From Pseudomonas sp. ACN8 (GTDB lineage Bacteria; Pseudomonadota; Gammaproteobacteria; Pseudomonadales; Pseudomonadaceae): 64,000 nt of DNA. The stretch is from positions 85,704 through 149,703 of the forward strand of contig NZ_MRCS01000008.1 in the NCBI RefSeq assembly GCF_002303925.1. Reading direction: 5' to 3'. The first letter of the stretch is position 1, and each line of letters starts with the position of its first letter. Shown here piece by piece: positions 9,874 to 18,928 of this stretch. The position numbers were made by a program, and so were the translations under genes. The notes under the pieces were generated by a model. It saw only the letters and a program-made list of their open reading frames with translations, searched no databases and was not told the origin of the DNA.

Positions 9874-10455
9874 ATGGGCTTTCGTTTGTCGAAGATTTAC
9901 ACCCGCACTGGCGACAAAGGCGAGACCGGGCTGGGCGATGGTCGTCGCGTACCCAAGGATCACCCGCGGATCGAGGCCATTGGCGAAGTCGATACGCTGA
10001 ACAGCCAGGTTGGGGTGCTTCTGGCCGGGTTGGCGGCGCAAACTGCTCAGTTTCCAGGCTTGAACGAAGTGATCGAGGTATTGGCCCCCTGCCAGCATCG
10101 GTTATTTGATCTGGGTGGCGAACTGGCGATGCCGGTGTATCAGGCGTTGGATGCAGCGGAAATCGAACGTCTGGAAGCGGCGATCGATGTGTGGAATGAA
10201 GAGTTGGGGCCGCTGGAAAACTTCATCTTGCCCGGCGGTTCGACGCTGATTGCCCAGGCCCATGTCTGCCGCAGCCTGGCGCGCAGCGCAGAACGGCGCT
10301 GTCAGCAGCTCAATGCGATTGAGCCGTTGGCCGGGGTTGGCCTGGCTTACATCAATCGATTGTCGGATTTGTTGTTTGTGATGGCGCGGCTGATTGCCAA
10401 GCGTCAGGGAATTGCCGAGATTCTTTGGCAGCCGGCTGCGAAACCTGAGGTTTAG
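9874..10455 (+). CDS. Cob(I)alamin adenosyltransferase (PduO/ATR type)
   Basis: Transfers the adenosyl group of ATP to cob(I)alamin, making adenosylcobalamin. The 193-aa protein opens MGFRLSKIYTRTGDKGETGL, the phosphate-binding KIYTRTGDxGxTxL motif of PduO-type ATRs, and has the second conserved block RRCQQLNAIEPL (arginine-rich, ATP site) with FILPGGS before it. GAGG lies 5 nt before the start, which is 2 bp after the kinase stop, so the two are probably co-translated. A REP pair follows rather than a T-rich terminator. Confidence 0.9.
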   Translation: MGFRLSKIYTRTGDKGETGLGDGRRVPKDHPRIEAIGEVDTLNSQVGVLLAGLAAQTAQFPGLNEVIEVLAPCQHRLFDLGGELAMPVYQALDAAEIERLEAAIDVWNEELGPLENFILPGGSTLIAQAHVCRSLARSAERRCQQLNAIEPLAGVGLAYINRLSDLLFVMARLIAKRQGIAEILWQPAAKPEV

Positions 10456-10474
10456 TCGGCGGCTGTCAGGCCCT

Positions 10475-10559
10475 CATCGCGAGCAGGCTCGCTCCCACAT
10501 TTGATCGCATTTCTTCAGCAACAATGCGGTCACCTGTGGGAGCGAGCCTGCTCGCGATG
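10475..10559. repeat. REP pair (inward GTGGGAG topology)
   Basis: CATCGCGAGCAGGCTCGCTC at 10475 onward and its inverted partner ending GCTCGCGATG at 10559 are 25-bp near-perfect inverted copies around a 35-nt spacer. It lies between convergent genes. Confidence 0.85.
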
Positions 10560-10582
10560 GCGTCATAAGCTACAGCACAGAA

Positions 10583-11527
10583 TCAGGCCTCAGGCCAAAA
10601 CGCCCGAATCCCCGCCACACCCTGTGCACCCGCCGCCCAGGCTTTCTCGACCTCAGCCGGGCCGACGCCACCAAGCAGGAACACTGGCTTGCTGAAGCCC
10701 TCGATCAAGCTCGATGCCTGTTCCCAACCCAACGGTTCGGCGCCAGGGTGAGTCAGGGTTGGCTGCACCGGCGACAGGGTCACGAAATCCACCCCCATCT
10801 GTTCGGCCAGCGCCAGCTCTTCAGCGTTATGGCACGAAGCCGCCAGCCAGCGCGATGCCGGTAACGGTCGGCCAGCCGCTGCGTACTTGCGCAGCTGCGC
10901 CGAGGTAATGTGCCAACCGGCGGACGGGAAGTCGCCCAGCCATTCGAATGGCCCCTTGATCATCAATTGCGCCTTGCCGGCACACAGCCCTGCCGCATCC
11001 ACGGCCAGGTCGCGGTATTTCGGGTCGTAACCGTTTGGTGCACGCAACTGGATCAGTTTGATCCCACCCGCGATGGCTTTCTGGATTCCCCGCAGCAACG
11101 CCGGGGTTTCCAGGTCTTCCGGGGTGATCAGGTACTGAGCGGGTAGTTTCGCGGCCGCGACGATCGGCTGATTGGCTGCCGGAAACTCGTAATCCGATAG
11201 ATCTCGGGGCGACACCCAGGCCAGTGGTTGGCCTTCGGCGCCGTGGGGCTCGCCGGTAAACGCCGAGACTTCCCAGACATCCAGCAATACCTGTTTGTCC
11301 GGGTAATCGTGCCGGACCTTGATCAGCGGGCGCGCAGCGCCGACCACGATACCCAGCTCCTCATGGAGTTCACGGGCCAGTGCGGTTTCGACCGATTCAT
11401 CGGCCTCGACCTTGCCCCCGGGAAACTCCCACAAGCCGCCCTGATGCTGAGAGTCAGCACGACGGGCGATCAGGATTTGGCCACTGCCATCGCGGATGAC
11501 GGCGGCGGCGACATGGACTCGTTTCAC
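10583..11527 (-). CDS. Nudix hydrolase fused to a thiamine-phosphate-synthase-like domain
   Basis: A 314-aa two-domain protein. Residues 1-130 are a MutT-type Nudix domain (VHVAAAVIRDGSGQILIARR) with a complete Nudix box from GGKVEADE to REL-EELGI at ~37-59, expected to hydrolyse oxidised nucleotides such as 8-oxo-dGTP. Residues ~140-314 are a TIM-barrel like ThiE/TenI (IKLIQLRAPN, HITSAQLR, DFVTLSPVQPT, GGVGPAEVEKA). The fusion is widespread in gammaproteobacteria. The GTG at 11527 is used because GGAGGAG sits 8 nt upstream and because it overlaps the GST stop by 4 nt (GTGA). Whether the second domain is catalytic is unknown. Confidence 0.88.
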   Translation of the reverse strand: MKRVHVAAAVIRDGSGQILIARRADSQHQGGLWEFPGGKVEADESVETALARELHEELGIVVGAARPLIKVRHDYPDKQVLLDVWEVSAFTGEPHGAEGQPLAWVSPRDLSDYEFPAANQPIVAAAKLPAQYLITPEDLETPALLRGIQKAIAGGIKLIQLRAPNGYDPKYRDLAVDAAGLCAGKAQLMIKGPFEWLGDFPSAGWHITSAQLRKYAAAGRPLPASRWLAASCHNAEELALAEQMGVDFVTLSPVQPTLTHPGAEPLGWEQASSLIEGFSKPVFLLGGVGPAEVEKAWAAGAQGVAGIRAFWPEA

Positions 11528-12156
11528 CTTTGCAACTCCTCCAGTCCAGCCTTCTGCCAGGCCTTGAATGCTGGCCATTGGTAGAGGGTTTCAACATAGG
11601 CTTCGTCGGCCGCGGACAGCTTCACCCGATAGGTGCGCAGGCGCACGGCGATGGGTGCAAAGAACGCGTCGGCCAACGTGATGCGGCCAAACAGGTACGG
11701 ACCGCCCTCGGTCGCAGCGGCACGACACTCGGCCCACAACGCCGACATGCGCTCGATGTCCGCCAGGACATCGGCCGGGACCGGCGACAGTGCTGCGTCA
11801 TGGCTCAGGTCGAACGGCATGTTGCCGCGCATGGCGAAAAAGCCACTGTGCATCTGCGCGCAGGCCGAACGCGCCTGGGCACGGGCGGCAGTGTCTTTGG
11901 GCCACAGGTTCGCGTCGGGAAACTGTTCCGCCAGATATTCGGCAATCGCCAGGGAGTCGGCGATGGTGCCGTGTTCGGTTTTCAGCAGCGGGACCTTGCC
12001 GCTCGGTGAATGCTTGAGCAGACGCTCACGGGTGTCCGGCTGGTTCAGCTTGATCAGTTCTTCGGTGTAGGAAGCGCCGGTCAGGTCGAGGGCCAAGGCG
12101 CCTCGCAGGGACCAGGAAGAAAGCAGTTTGTCGCCGATGATCAGGTGCAGGCTCAT
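11524..12156 (-). CDS. Glutathione S-transferase family protein
   Basis: A 210-aa soluble GST. The thioredoxin-like N-terminal domain has SSWSLRGALAL with the serine-rich activation motif (about residues 13-22), the cis-proline region GKVPLLKTEHGTIADSLAIAEYL at ~53-75, then an all-helical C-terminal domain. Likely conjugates glutathione to electrophiles or isomerises ring-cleavage products (zeta-like). Its stop overlaps the start of the Nudix gene by 4 nt, so they form an operon; the same pair next to argJ-secA is what I recall from PAO1. Substrate not predictable. Confidence 0.88.
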   Translation of the reverse strand: MSLHLIIGDKLLSSWSLRGALALDLTGASYTEELIKLNQPDTRERLLKHSPSGKVPLLKTEHGTIADSLAIAEYLAEQFPDANLWPKDTAARAQARSACAQMHSGFFAMRGNMPFDLSHDAALSPVPADVLADIERMSALWAECRAAATEGGPYLFGRITLADAFFAPIAVRLRTYRVKLSAADEAYVETLYQWPAFKAWQKAGLEELQR

Positions 12157-12214
12157 GTTCGGGACCTTTGGGATGAGGGAGACAGGCCAGTCTAGCTAGT
12201 GACTGACAGATCGC

Positions 12215-12290
12215 CATCGCGAGCAGGCTCGCTCCAACAGTGGTTCGAGGTGTACACAAATCCAATGTGGGAGCGAGCCTGCTCGCGATA
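12215..12290. repeat. REP pair (inward GTGGGAG topology)
   Basis: CATCGCGAGCAGGCTCGCTC (from 12215, with one CCAACA variant) faces TGTGGGAGCGAGCCTGCTCG (12266 on), about 26 nt apart. Located between argJ and the GST gene. Confidence 0.85.
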
Positions 12291-12319
12291 GGCCGGGGTC
12301 GCGCTCGACCGACTCGGTC

Positions 12320-13537
12320 TTACGTACGGTACTCGGCGTTGATCTTCACGTATTCGTGGGACAGGTCGGTGGTCCAGATGGTTTCGCTGCAATCGCCACG
12401 ACCCAACTCGATACGGATGGTAATTTCTTCCTGCTGCATCACCGCCGCGCCCTGGGCTTCGGTATAGGTCGCCGCGCGCGCGCCACGACTGGCAATGCAC
12501 ACTTCACCGAGGAATACGTCGATCTTGCTCACGTCCAGGTTCGGCACACCGGCACGGCCTACGGCCGCCAGGATACGGCCCCAGTTCGGGTCCGAGGCGA
12601 ACAGCGCGGTCTTGATCAGCGGCGAGTGGGCCACGGTGTAACCGACATCCAGACATTCCTGGTGATTGCCGCCGCCGTTGACTTCAACGGTGACGAATTT
12701 GGTCGCGCCTTCACCGTCGCGAACGATGGCCTGGGCCACGTCCATGCACACTTCGAACACCGCTTGCTTGAGCTTGGCGAACAGCTCGCCTTCGGCACGG
12801 GTGATTTCCGGCAACGCCGCCTGACCGGTAGCGATCAGCATGCAGCAGTCGTTGGTCGAGGTGTCGCCATCGATGGTGATACGGTTGAACGATTTGTTGG
12901 CGCCGTCCAGCATCAGGTTTTGCAGCACGTCGCGGGAGACTTTGGCGTCGGTGGCGATGTAGCCGAGCATGGTCGCCATGTTCGGGCGAATCATGCCGGC
13001 GCCTTTGCTGATCCCGGTAACGGTGACGGTCACACCGTCGTGCTGGAACTGACGGCTGGCACCTTTTGGCAGGGTGTCGGTGGTCATGATGCCGGTGGCG
13101 GCAGCTTCCCAGTTATGGATCGACAGGTCGTCGAGGGCCGCTTGCAGCGCGCCTTCGATTTTCTCGACGGGCAGCGGCTCGCCGATCACACCGGTGGAAT
13201 ACGGCAGCACCTGGCTGGCATCGACACCGGTCAACTCGGCCAGTTTCGCGCAAGTGCGCTCGGCGGCGGCCAGGCCAGGCTCGCCGGTGCCGGCGTTGGC
13301 GTTGCCGGTGTTGGTCAGCAGGTAACGCACAGCACCTTGCACGCGTTGTTTGGCCAGGATCACCGGTGCGGCGCAAAAGGCGTTCAGGGTGAACACGCCG
13401 GCAACCGTGGAGCCTTCTACACAGCGCATGACCACAACATCCTTGCGCCCCGGGCGCTTGATGCCAGCCGAGGCGATACCGAGTTCAAAACCGGCAACCG
13501 GGTGCAACGTTGGCAAAGGACCAAGACCAACAGCCAT
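12320..13537 (-). CDS. argJ: Glutamate N-acetyltransferase / amino-acid acetyltransferase ArgJ
   Basis: Bifunctional arginine-synthesis enzyme that moves the acetyl group from N-acetylornithine to glutamate. Full length at 405 aa. The precursor self-cleaves before the nucleophilic threonine in the conserved [15 protein letters not shown] block (about residues 180-195), which is intact; other hallmarks are [13 protein letters not shown] (oxyanion region), [18 protein letters not shown] and the invariant C-terminus ..[21 protein letters not shown] lies 7 nt before the ATG. Downstream of secA on the same strand. Confidence 0.96.
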   Translation of the reverse strand: MAVGLGPLPTLHPVAGFELGIASAGIKRPGRKDVVVMRCVEGSTVAGVFTLNAFCAAPVILAKQRVQGAVRYLLTNTGNANAGTGEPGLAAAERTCAKLAELTGVDASQVLPYSTGVIGEPLPVEKIEGALQAALDDLSIHNWEAAATGIMTTDTLPKGASRQFQHDGVTVTVTGISKGAGMIRPNMATMLGYIATDAKVSRDVLQNLMLDGANKSFNRITIDGDTSTNDCCMLIATGQAALPEITRAEGELFAKLKQAVFEVCMDVAQAIVRDGEGATKFVTVEVNGGGNHQECLDVGYTVAHSPLIKTALFASDPNWGRILAAVGRAGVPNLDVSKIDVFLGEVCIASRGARAATYTEAQGAAVMQQEEITIRIELGRGDCSETIWTTDLSHEYVKINAEYRT

Positions 13538-13596
13538 GAATGCGCTCCTTTATAAATGATGTCAGCACCGTTTCAGCAGAACGGCGGTTCGAATGG

Positions 13597-13630
13597 TAAA
13601 ACGCCGCGACGGCAGAAGCCGGTCGCGGCG
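13597..13630 (-). terminator. Terminator of secA
   Basis: CGCCGCGAC (13602-13610) pairs with GTCGCGGCG (13622-13630); read on the minus strand it is followed by TTTTA. It separates secA from argJ. Confidence 0.7.
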
Positions 13631-13657
13631 CGGGTATTTCAGCGATTGAAACGGGTT

Positions 13658-16393
13658 TTACTGAATCTGCCCGTGGCAATGCTTGAACTTCTTGCCCGAA
13701 CCGCAGTAGCACAGCTCATTGCGACCCAGCTTCTGCTCGTTGCGAACCGGCGCGGCAGCAAGGGCAACATCGACCTCTTCGCCCAACACTTCCGGCTGCT
13801 CAAGGCCTGGGGCTTCTTCATGCAGGAACTGCATGCGAGCGGCCAGTGCCTCGGCTTCCTGACGCAGGCGCTGCTCTTCTTCGATCGGGTCTTCGCGGCG
13901 AACCTGAACGTGGGACAGCACACGGATCGAGTCGCGCTTGATCGAGTCCAGCAATTCGGAGAACAGGGTGAAGGACTCGCGCTTGTATTCCTGCTTCGGG
14001 TTCTTCTGGGCATAACCACGCAAGTGGATACCGTGGCGCAGGTGATCCATGGTCGACAGGTGGTCTTTCCACAGGTCGTCCAGTACGCGTAGAACGATTT
14101 GCTTCTCGAAGGTGCGCAGCGCTTCGGCGCCCGCCTGGTCTTCTTTCTCGTTGTACGCCGCGATCAGTTCCTGCATCAGTTTCTCGCGCAGGGTTTCTTC
14201 GTACAGGTGATCGTCTTCGTCGAGCCATTGCTGGATCGGCAACGTCACACCGAAATCACTCTGCAATGCAGCTTCCAGACCGGCCACGTCCCACTGCTCA
14301 GGCAGCGATTGCGGAGGAATGTGTGCGCTGACGGTGGCGTCGAGCACATCCTGACGGAAGTCAGCGATGGTCTCGCCAATGTTGTCGGCGGCCAGCAACG
14401 TGTTACGCATGTGATAGATCACTTTACGCTGTTCGTTGTTGACGTCGTCAAACTCAAGCAGTTGTTTACGAATGTCGAAGTTGCGGCCTTCAACCTTGCG
14501 CTGGGCCTTTTCGATGGCGTTGGTCACCATGCGGTGCTCGATCGCTTCGCCAGGCTGCATGCCCAGGGCCTTCATGAAGTTCTTCACCCGGTCAGAGGCG
14601 AAAATGCGCATCAGGCTGTCTTCCAGCGACAGATAGAAACGACTGGAACCGGCGTCGCCCTGACGACCGGCACGACCACGCAGCTGGTTGTCGATACGGC
14701 GCGATTCGTGACGCTCGGAGGCAATCACCTGCAAACCGCCCGACTCGAGCACTTGCTGGTGACGCTTCTGCCAGTCGGCCTTGATCTGGGCGATCTGCTC
14801 AGGGGTCGGGTTTTCCAGGGAAGCCACTTCCACTTCCCAGTTACCGCCCAAGAGGATATCGGTACCACGACCGGCCATGTTAGTGGCGATGGTCAGCGCG
14901 CCCGGGCGACCGGCCTGGGCAATGATCTCGGCTTCCTTTTCGTGGAACTTGGCGTTCAGAACCTTGTGTTCGATGCCTTCCTTCACGAGCAGACTGGACA
15001 TGTGCTCGGAGGTTTCGATGGTGGCGGTACCGACCAGAACCGGACGGCCCGCGGCCATGCTTTCCTTGATATCAGCCACGATTGCCGCGTATTTCTCGTC
15101 GGCGGTCAGGAACACCAGGTCGTTGTAGTCTTTACGGGCCAGCGGCTTGTTCGGTGGAATCACCATGACCTGCAGGCCATAGATCTGGTGGAACTCGAAC
15201 GCTTCGGTGTCGGCCGTACCGGTCATGCCGGACAGTTTGTTGTACAGACGGAAGTAGTTCTGGAAGGTGGTCGATGCCAGGGTCTGGCTTTCGGCCTGGA
15301 TGTTCAGGTTTTCCTTGGCTTCGATGGCCTGGTGCAGGCCTTCGGACAAGCGGCGGCCCGGCATGGTGCGACCGGTGTGTTCGTCGACCAGTACGACCTG
15401 ACCGTCCTGCACGATGTATTCGACGTTGCGATGGAACAGCTTGTGCGCGCGCAGACCGGCGTAGACGTGAGTCAGCAGGCTCAGGTTGTGCGCCGAGTAC
15501 AGGCTCTCGCCTTCAGCCAGCAGGCCGATGCGGGTCAGCATTTCTTCGACGTACTGGTGACCGGCTTCGTTGAGTTCGACCTGACGGGACTTCTCGTCAA
15601 CGGTGTAGTGGCCGGCCTTGGTGACTTCGCCTTCCACTTCTTCGACGTGCAACTCAAGCGTCGGGATCAGTTTGTTGACTTCGATGTACAGCTTGGAGCT
15701 GTCCTCGGCCTGACCGGAAATGATCAGCGGGGTACGGGCTTCGTCGATGAGGATGGAGTCGACTTCGTCGATCACGGCAAAGTTGAGTTCGCGCTGGAAT
15801 TTTTCTTCCATGCTGAACGCCATGTTGTCGCGCAGGTAATCGAAACCGAATTCGTTGTTGGTGCCGTAGGTGATATCGGCGGCGTAGGCCGCGCGCTTCT
15901 CTTCCGGCGGCTGGAACGGCGTGACAACGCCGACCGTCAGGCCGAGGAATTCATACAGCGGGCGCATCCAGTTGGCGTCACGGCGGGCCAGGTAGTCGTT
16001 CACCGTGACAACGTGCACGCCGTTGCCGGACAGCGCGTTGAGGTAAACGCCCAGTGTTGCCACCAGGGTCTTGCCTTCACCGGTACGCATTTCCGCGATC
16101 ATGCCTTCATGCAAGGTCATGCCGCCGATCAGCTGGACATCGAAGTGGCGCATGCCCATGACACGCTTGCCGGCTTCGCGGGCGACCGCAAAGGCTTCTG
16201 GCAGCAGCTTGTCGAGGGATTCCCCTTTGGCGATGCGGGCCTTGAACTCGCTGGTCTTGGCACGCAATTGATCGTCCGAAAGGGCCACCATTTGCTCTTC
16301 GAAGGCATTGACGAGTTGCACCGTCTTGAGCATGCGTTTGACTTCACGCTCGTTCTTGCTTCCAAAAAGTTTCTTTAACAAAGGCGCAAACAT
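13658..16393 (-). CDS. secA: Preprotein translocase ATPase SecA
   Basis: Motor ATPase that pushes unfolded precursors through SecYEG. At 911 aa it is full length: [20 protein letters not shown] start, Walker [14 protein letters not shown] near residue 105, [19 protein letters not shown] (DEAD-like Walker B), preprotein-crosslinking and helical scaffold regions, [15 protein letters not shown] motif VI, and a C-terminal zinc-binding SEC-C tail ([14 protein letters not shown]) that contacts SecB. The frame could extend 22 codons upstream but the family start is the one given. Divergent from dciA, as in PAO1. Confidence 0.97.
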   Translation of the reverse strand: MFAPLLKKLFGSKNEREVKRMLKTVQLVNAFEEQMVALSDDQLRAKTSEFKARIAKGESLDKLLPEAFAVAREAGKRVMGMRHFDVQLIGGMTLHEGMIAEMRTGEGKTLVATLGVYLNALSGNGVHVVTVNDYLARRDANWMRPLYEFLGLTVGVVTPFQPPEEKRAAYAADITYGTNNEFGFDYLRDNMAFSMEEKFQRELNFAVIDEVDSILIDEARTPLIISGQAEDSSKLYIEVNKLIPTLELHVEEVEGEVTKAGHYTVDEKSRQVELNEAGHQYVEEMLTRIGLLAEGESLYSAHNLSLLTHVYAGLRAHKLFHRNVEYIVQDGQVVLVDEHTGRTMPGRRLSEGLHQAIEAKENLNIQAESQTLASTTFQNYFRLYNKLSGMTGTADTEAFEFHQIYGLQVMVIPPNKPLARKDYNDLVFLTADEKYAAIVADIKESMAAGRPVLVGTATIETSEHMSSLLVKEGIEHKVLNAKFHEKEAEIIAQAGRPGALTIATNMAGRGTDILLGGNWEVEVASLENPTPEQIAQIKADWQKRHQQVLESGGLQVIASERHESRRIDNQLRGRAGRQGDAGSSRFYLSLEDSLMRIFASDRVKNFMKALGMQPGEAIEHRMVTNAIEKAQRKVEGRNFDIRKQLLEFDDVNNEQRKVIYHMRNTLLAADNIGETIADFRQDVLDATVSAHIPPQSLPEQWDVAGLEAALQSDFGVTLPIQQWLDEDDHLYEETLREKLMQELIAAYNEKEDQAGAEALRTFEKQIVLRVLDDLWKDHLSTMDHLRHGIHLRGYAQKNPKQEYKRESFTLFSELLDSIKRDSIRVLSHVQVRREDPIEEEQRLRQEAEALAARMQFLHEEAPGLEQPEVLGEEVDVALAAAPVRNEQKLGRNELCYCGSGKKFKHCHGQIQ

Positions 16394-16700
16394 ATCGGCA
16401 GGATCTTCCACACTAAAGGGATGGAGGGCGGCCCCGTGAGTCGCCCGAGCAGCCCTCATGGCCGCATGCGAACGAGCATTCTACCCGGAAACGATGGAGA
16501 GGAAAGTGGCGATATTCCACGATGCTGGCACAGCGCTTTGACGGGGCTCACTTAAAATAAGGGCGTTTTGCTCAACTTCAAGCCGTTCCAGGCAGAAGTT
16601 AGTTGTTGATTTAATGGGCAAAGCACCCACAAAAGCAATGGGCGGGTGCATCCGGCGCTTTCTGCTACCATGGCGCCTCTGTTACTTCAGGTGTCTGATC
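16394..16700. other. Divergent promoter region secA / dciA
   Basis: About 300 bp between the divergent starts. It holds a short GCACCC..GGGTGC inverted repeat around 16624-16653 ahead of dciA but no gene I can support and no SecM-like leader peptide that I recognise. Confidence 0.35.
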
Positions 16701-17159
16701 ATGGCATTTCGCCCACTTACGGCCAAAGTACCTGCCGTTCTACTACGCGAAGCCAAGCCGCTGAAAGCCATTCTCGGCCACGCCCAACGTCTGGGTCATC
16801 TGCAGCGTTTGCTCGAAAGCCAATTGCAACCCGCCGCTCGCGAGCATTGCCACGTGGCTTCCTGGCGCGAGGGCAGTTTGTTGCTGATTGTCACCGACGG
16901 CCATTGGGCAACCCGCCTGCGCTACCAGCAAAAACGCCTGCAACGACAACTGCAAATGTTCGACGAGTTTGCCAATCTGACCCGGATCCTGTTCAAAGTT
17001 CAACCGCCGACCATTCAGCAAGGTGCGGCCGGGCACACCATGGATTTGTCCAACGACGCGGCAGCGACCATTCAGGCCACGGCCGATGGCATCAGCGACC
17101 CGAATCTGCGGGCAGCGCTGGAGCGACTGGCGGCGCACGCCAAAACCAAATCCTCATAG
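16701..17159 (+). CDS. dciA: DciA replicative-helicase loader (DUF721)
   Basis: A 152-aa DUF721 protein; DciA loads the DnaB helicase at oriC in bacteria that lack DnaC or DnaI, and the P. aeruginosa homologue was one of those studied. Visible features are the N-terminal KH-like domain (LLREAKPLKAILGHAQRLGHLQ.., LLLIVTDGHWATRLRYQQ) to about residue 95 and a flexible C-terminal tail. The start is MAFRPLTAKVP; a longer frame begins 29 codons upstream but is not family-like. Its place next to, and divergent from, secA matches PAO1; lpxC, which I expect beyond it, is absent here, so the block ends at this gene. Confidence 0.85.
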   Translation: MAFRPLTAKVPAVLLREAKPLKAILGHAQRLGHLQRLLESQLQPAAREHCHVASWREGSLLLIVTDGHWATRLRYQQKRLQRQLQMFDEFANLTRILFKVQPPTIQQGAAGHTMDLSNDAAATIQATADGISDPNLRAALERLAAHAKTKSS

Positions 17160-17164
17160 GCACC

Positions 17165-17243
17165 CCTTGCTCGCGAAGGCGGCATGACACTCAACAATGA
17201 TGTTGCCTGACACACCGATTCGCGAGCAGGCTCGCTCCCACAG
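17165..17243. repeat. REP pair with degenerate left arm
   Basis: CTTGCTCGCGAAGGCGG (17165-17182) faces TTCGCGAGCAGGCTCGCTCC ending at 17243. The left arm has lost its TGTGGGAGCGAG end. Between convergent dciA and the HerA-like gene. Confidence 0.65.
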
Positions 17244-17261
17244 TTAAATTGTGTCCGCTCG

Positions 17262-18752
17262 CTACCGGCGTTTTTTGCTGCCCAACAACGAGCCCATCAA
17301 GCCGCGCACCAACTGTCGGCCAATCTGGTTCGCCGCCTGTTGCATCGCCGATTTCAGCGCCTTCCCGGCCGCTGTGCCGAGGAACTCTCCGGCCTGTTCG
17401 GTGAAACTCGGTTCCTGTTTGTCCTGCTCCGCTTCGGGCTCGGGTGCCAGTCCCTTGCGTCCCATCAGCACTTCATAGGCTGATTCGCGATCGATCGGTT
17501 GGTCATAACGCCCTTTGAACGGCGAGCCTGCGATCAATATCGTGCGCTCGGTTTCGGTCAAAGGCCCGATCCGCGATTGCGGCGGTGCGACCAGCACCCG
17601 TTGGACCATTTCCGGCGTGCCCTTTTCCTGCAAGGTGCCGACCAGCGCCTCACCGATCCCGAGTTCGGTCAACACCGACAACGCATCGAACGCAGGATTT
17701 GGCCGAAAACCTTCGGCCACCGCGCGCAGGGACTTCTGCTCCTTGGCGGTGAACGCTCGCAGACCGTGCTGGATGCGCAAACCCAACTGCGCCAGCACAT
17801 CATCCGGCAGGTCACCCGGCGACTGGGTGACGAAATACACGCCCACGCCTTTCGAGCGAATCAGCCTCACGACCTGTTCCAGACGATCACGCAATGCCTG
17901 GGGCGTGCCGTTGAACAACAGGTGAGCCTCGTCGAAGAACAGCGCCAGCAGCGGTTTGTCGGCATCGCCACGCTCCGGCAGTTGCTCGAACAGCTCGGCC
18001 AGCAGCCACAGCAGGAATGTCGCATAGACTTTCGGCGCTTCATGCACCAGGCGGCTGGCATCGAGCAAATGAATGCGTCCGCGGCCATCCGCCGTCGGCT
18101 GGAGGATATCTTCGAGTTGCAGCGCTGGCTCGCCGAACAAGGCTTCGGCGCCCTGTTGCTCCAGGGTCGCCAGACGTCGCAGCAATGCCTGGCTGGAACC
18201 GGTGGTCATCAATGCCGCATCGTCGCCCAGCAACTGGGGGTTGTCCCGCAGATGATTGAGCAACGCCTTCAGATCCTTGAGATCGAGCAACAACAGGCCT
18301 TCGCGGTCCGCCACCTTGAACGCGGCGTACAGCGCCGACTGCTGACTGTCGGTCAGCTCCAGCAGGCTGCCCAGCAGCAGCGGGCCCATTTCACTCAAGG
18401 TTGTACGTAAAGGATGACCGGACTGACCGTGTATGTCCCACAACGTCACCGGATAAGCCTGAGGTTTGTGGTTGAGCCAGGGCATCCCGGCAATCCGCTC
18501 GGCGATCTTGCCCTGGGGGTTGCCGGCGGCGCCGAGGCCGCACAGGTCACCCTTGATGTCAGCGGCGAACACCGCCACGCCGGCATCGCTGAAGGCTTCG
18601 GCCATTCGTTGCAAAGTGACGGTCTTGCCGGTGCCGGTCGCGCCCGCGATCAATCCGTGGCGGTTCGCCAGGCGCATGGCCTGGGCAATCGGCTGCCCTT
18701 TGAGATCGGCGCCGATAACGAGTTGCAATGAGTCAGGCATTTGGTCACCCAT
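17262..18752 (-). CDS. HerA-like ATPase, DUF853 family
   Basis: A 496-aa P-loop ATPase of the HerA/FtsK superfamily (DUF853). Walker A GATGTGKTVTLQR lies near residue 40, Walker B LLALFFDEAHLLF near 275, followed by RSKGVGVYFVTQSPGDLPDD (sensor region). The C-terminal 70 residues are charged then helical, ending GSLLGSKKRR. Family members are predicted DNA-translocating motors; the physiological role of DUF853 is not established. Start is uncertain: ATG at 18752, ATG at 18740 or GTG at 18773, none with a good ribosome binding site. Divergent from the chemoreceptor gene. Confidence 0.85.
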   Translation of the reverse strand: MGDQMPDSLQLVIGADLKGQPIAQAMRLANRHGLIAGATGTGKTVTLQRMAEAFSDAGVAVFAADIKGDLCGLGAAGNPQGKIAERIAGMPWLNHKPQAYPVTLWDIHGQSGHPLRTTLSEMGPLLLGSLLELTDSQQSALYAAFKVADREGLLLLDLKDLKALLNHLRDNPQLLGDDAALMTTGSSQALLRRLATLEQQGAEALFGEPALQLEDILQPTADGRGRIHLLDASRLVHEAPKVYATFLLWLLAELFEQLPERGDADKPLLALFFDEAHLLFNGTPQALRDRLEQVVRLIRSKGVGVYFVTQSPGDLPDDVLAQLGLRIQHGLRAFTAKEQKSLRAVAEGFRPNPAFDALSVLTELGIGEALVGTLQEKGTPEMVQRVLVAPPQSRIGPLTETERTILIAGSPFKGRYDQPIDRESAYEVLMGRKGLAPEPEAEQDKQEPSFTEQAGEFLGTAAGKALKSAMQQAANQIGRQLVRGLMGSLLGSKKRR

Positions 18753-18928
18753 GATTAATCTTTGGTCCTGCACGGCCGATAGAGATTACGACAAAGCAGT
18801 CAGACACGATCTGGTCGGAAATTTCCCTAAGGAGAGTCGGAAAATTCACTTGCTTTCAACCTTGCCCGTCGTGCGTCCCTTTATAAAAGCACGCGCTGGA
18901 CATTAAGACCTTAGCGGAACCCCAAGCC

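Noticed and set aside
12356..13555. 399-codon frame antisense to argJ
   Set aside because: Shadow frame; argJ is full length and conserved on the other strand.
14099..16378. 759-codon frame antisense to secA
   Set aside because: Codon-bias shadow of secA; no recognisable domain.
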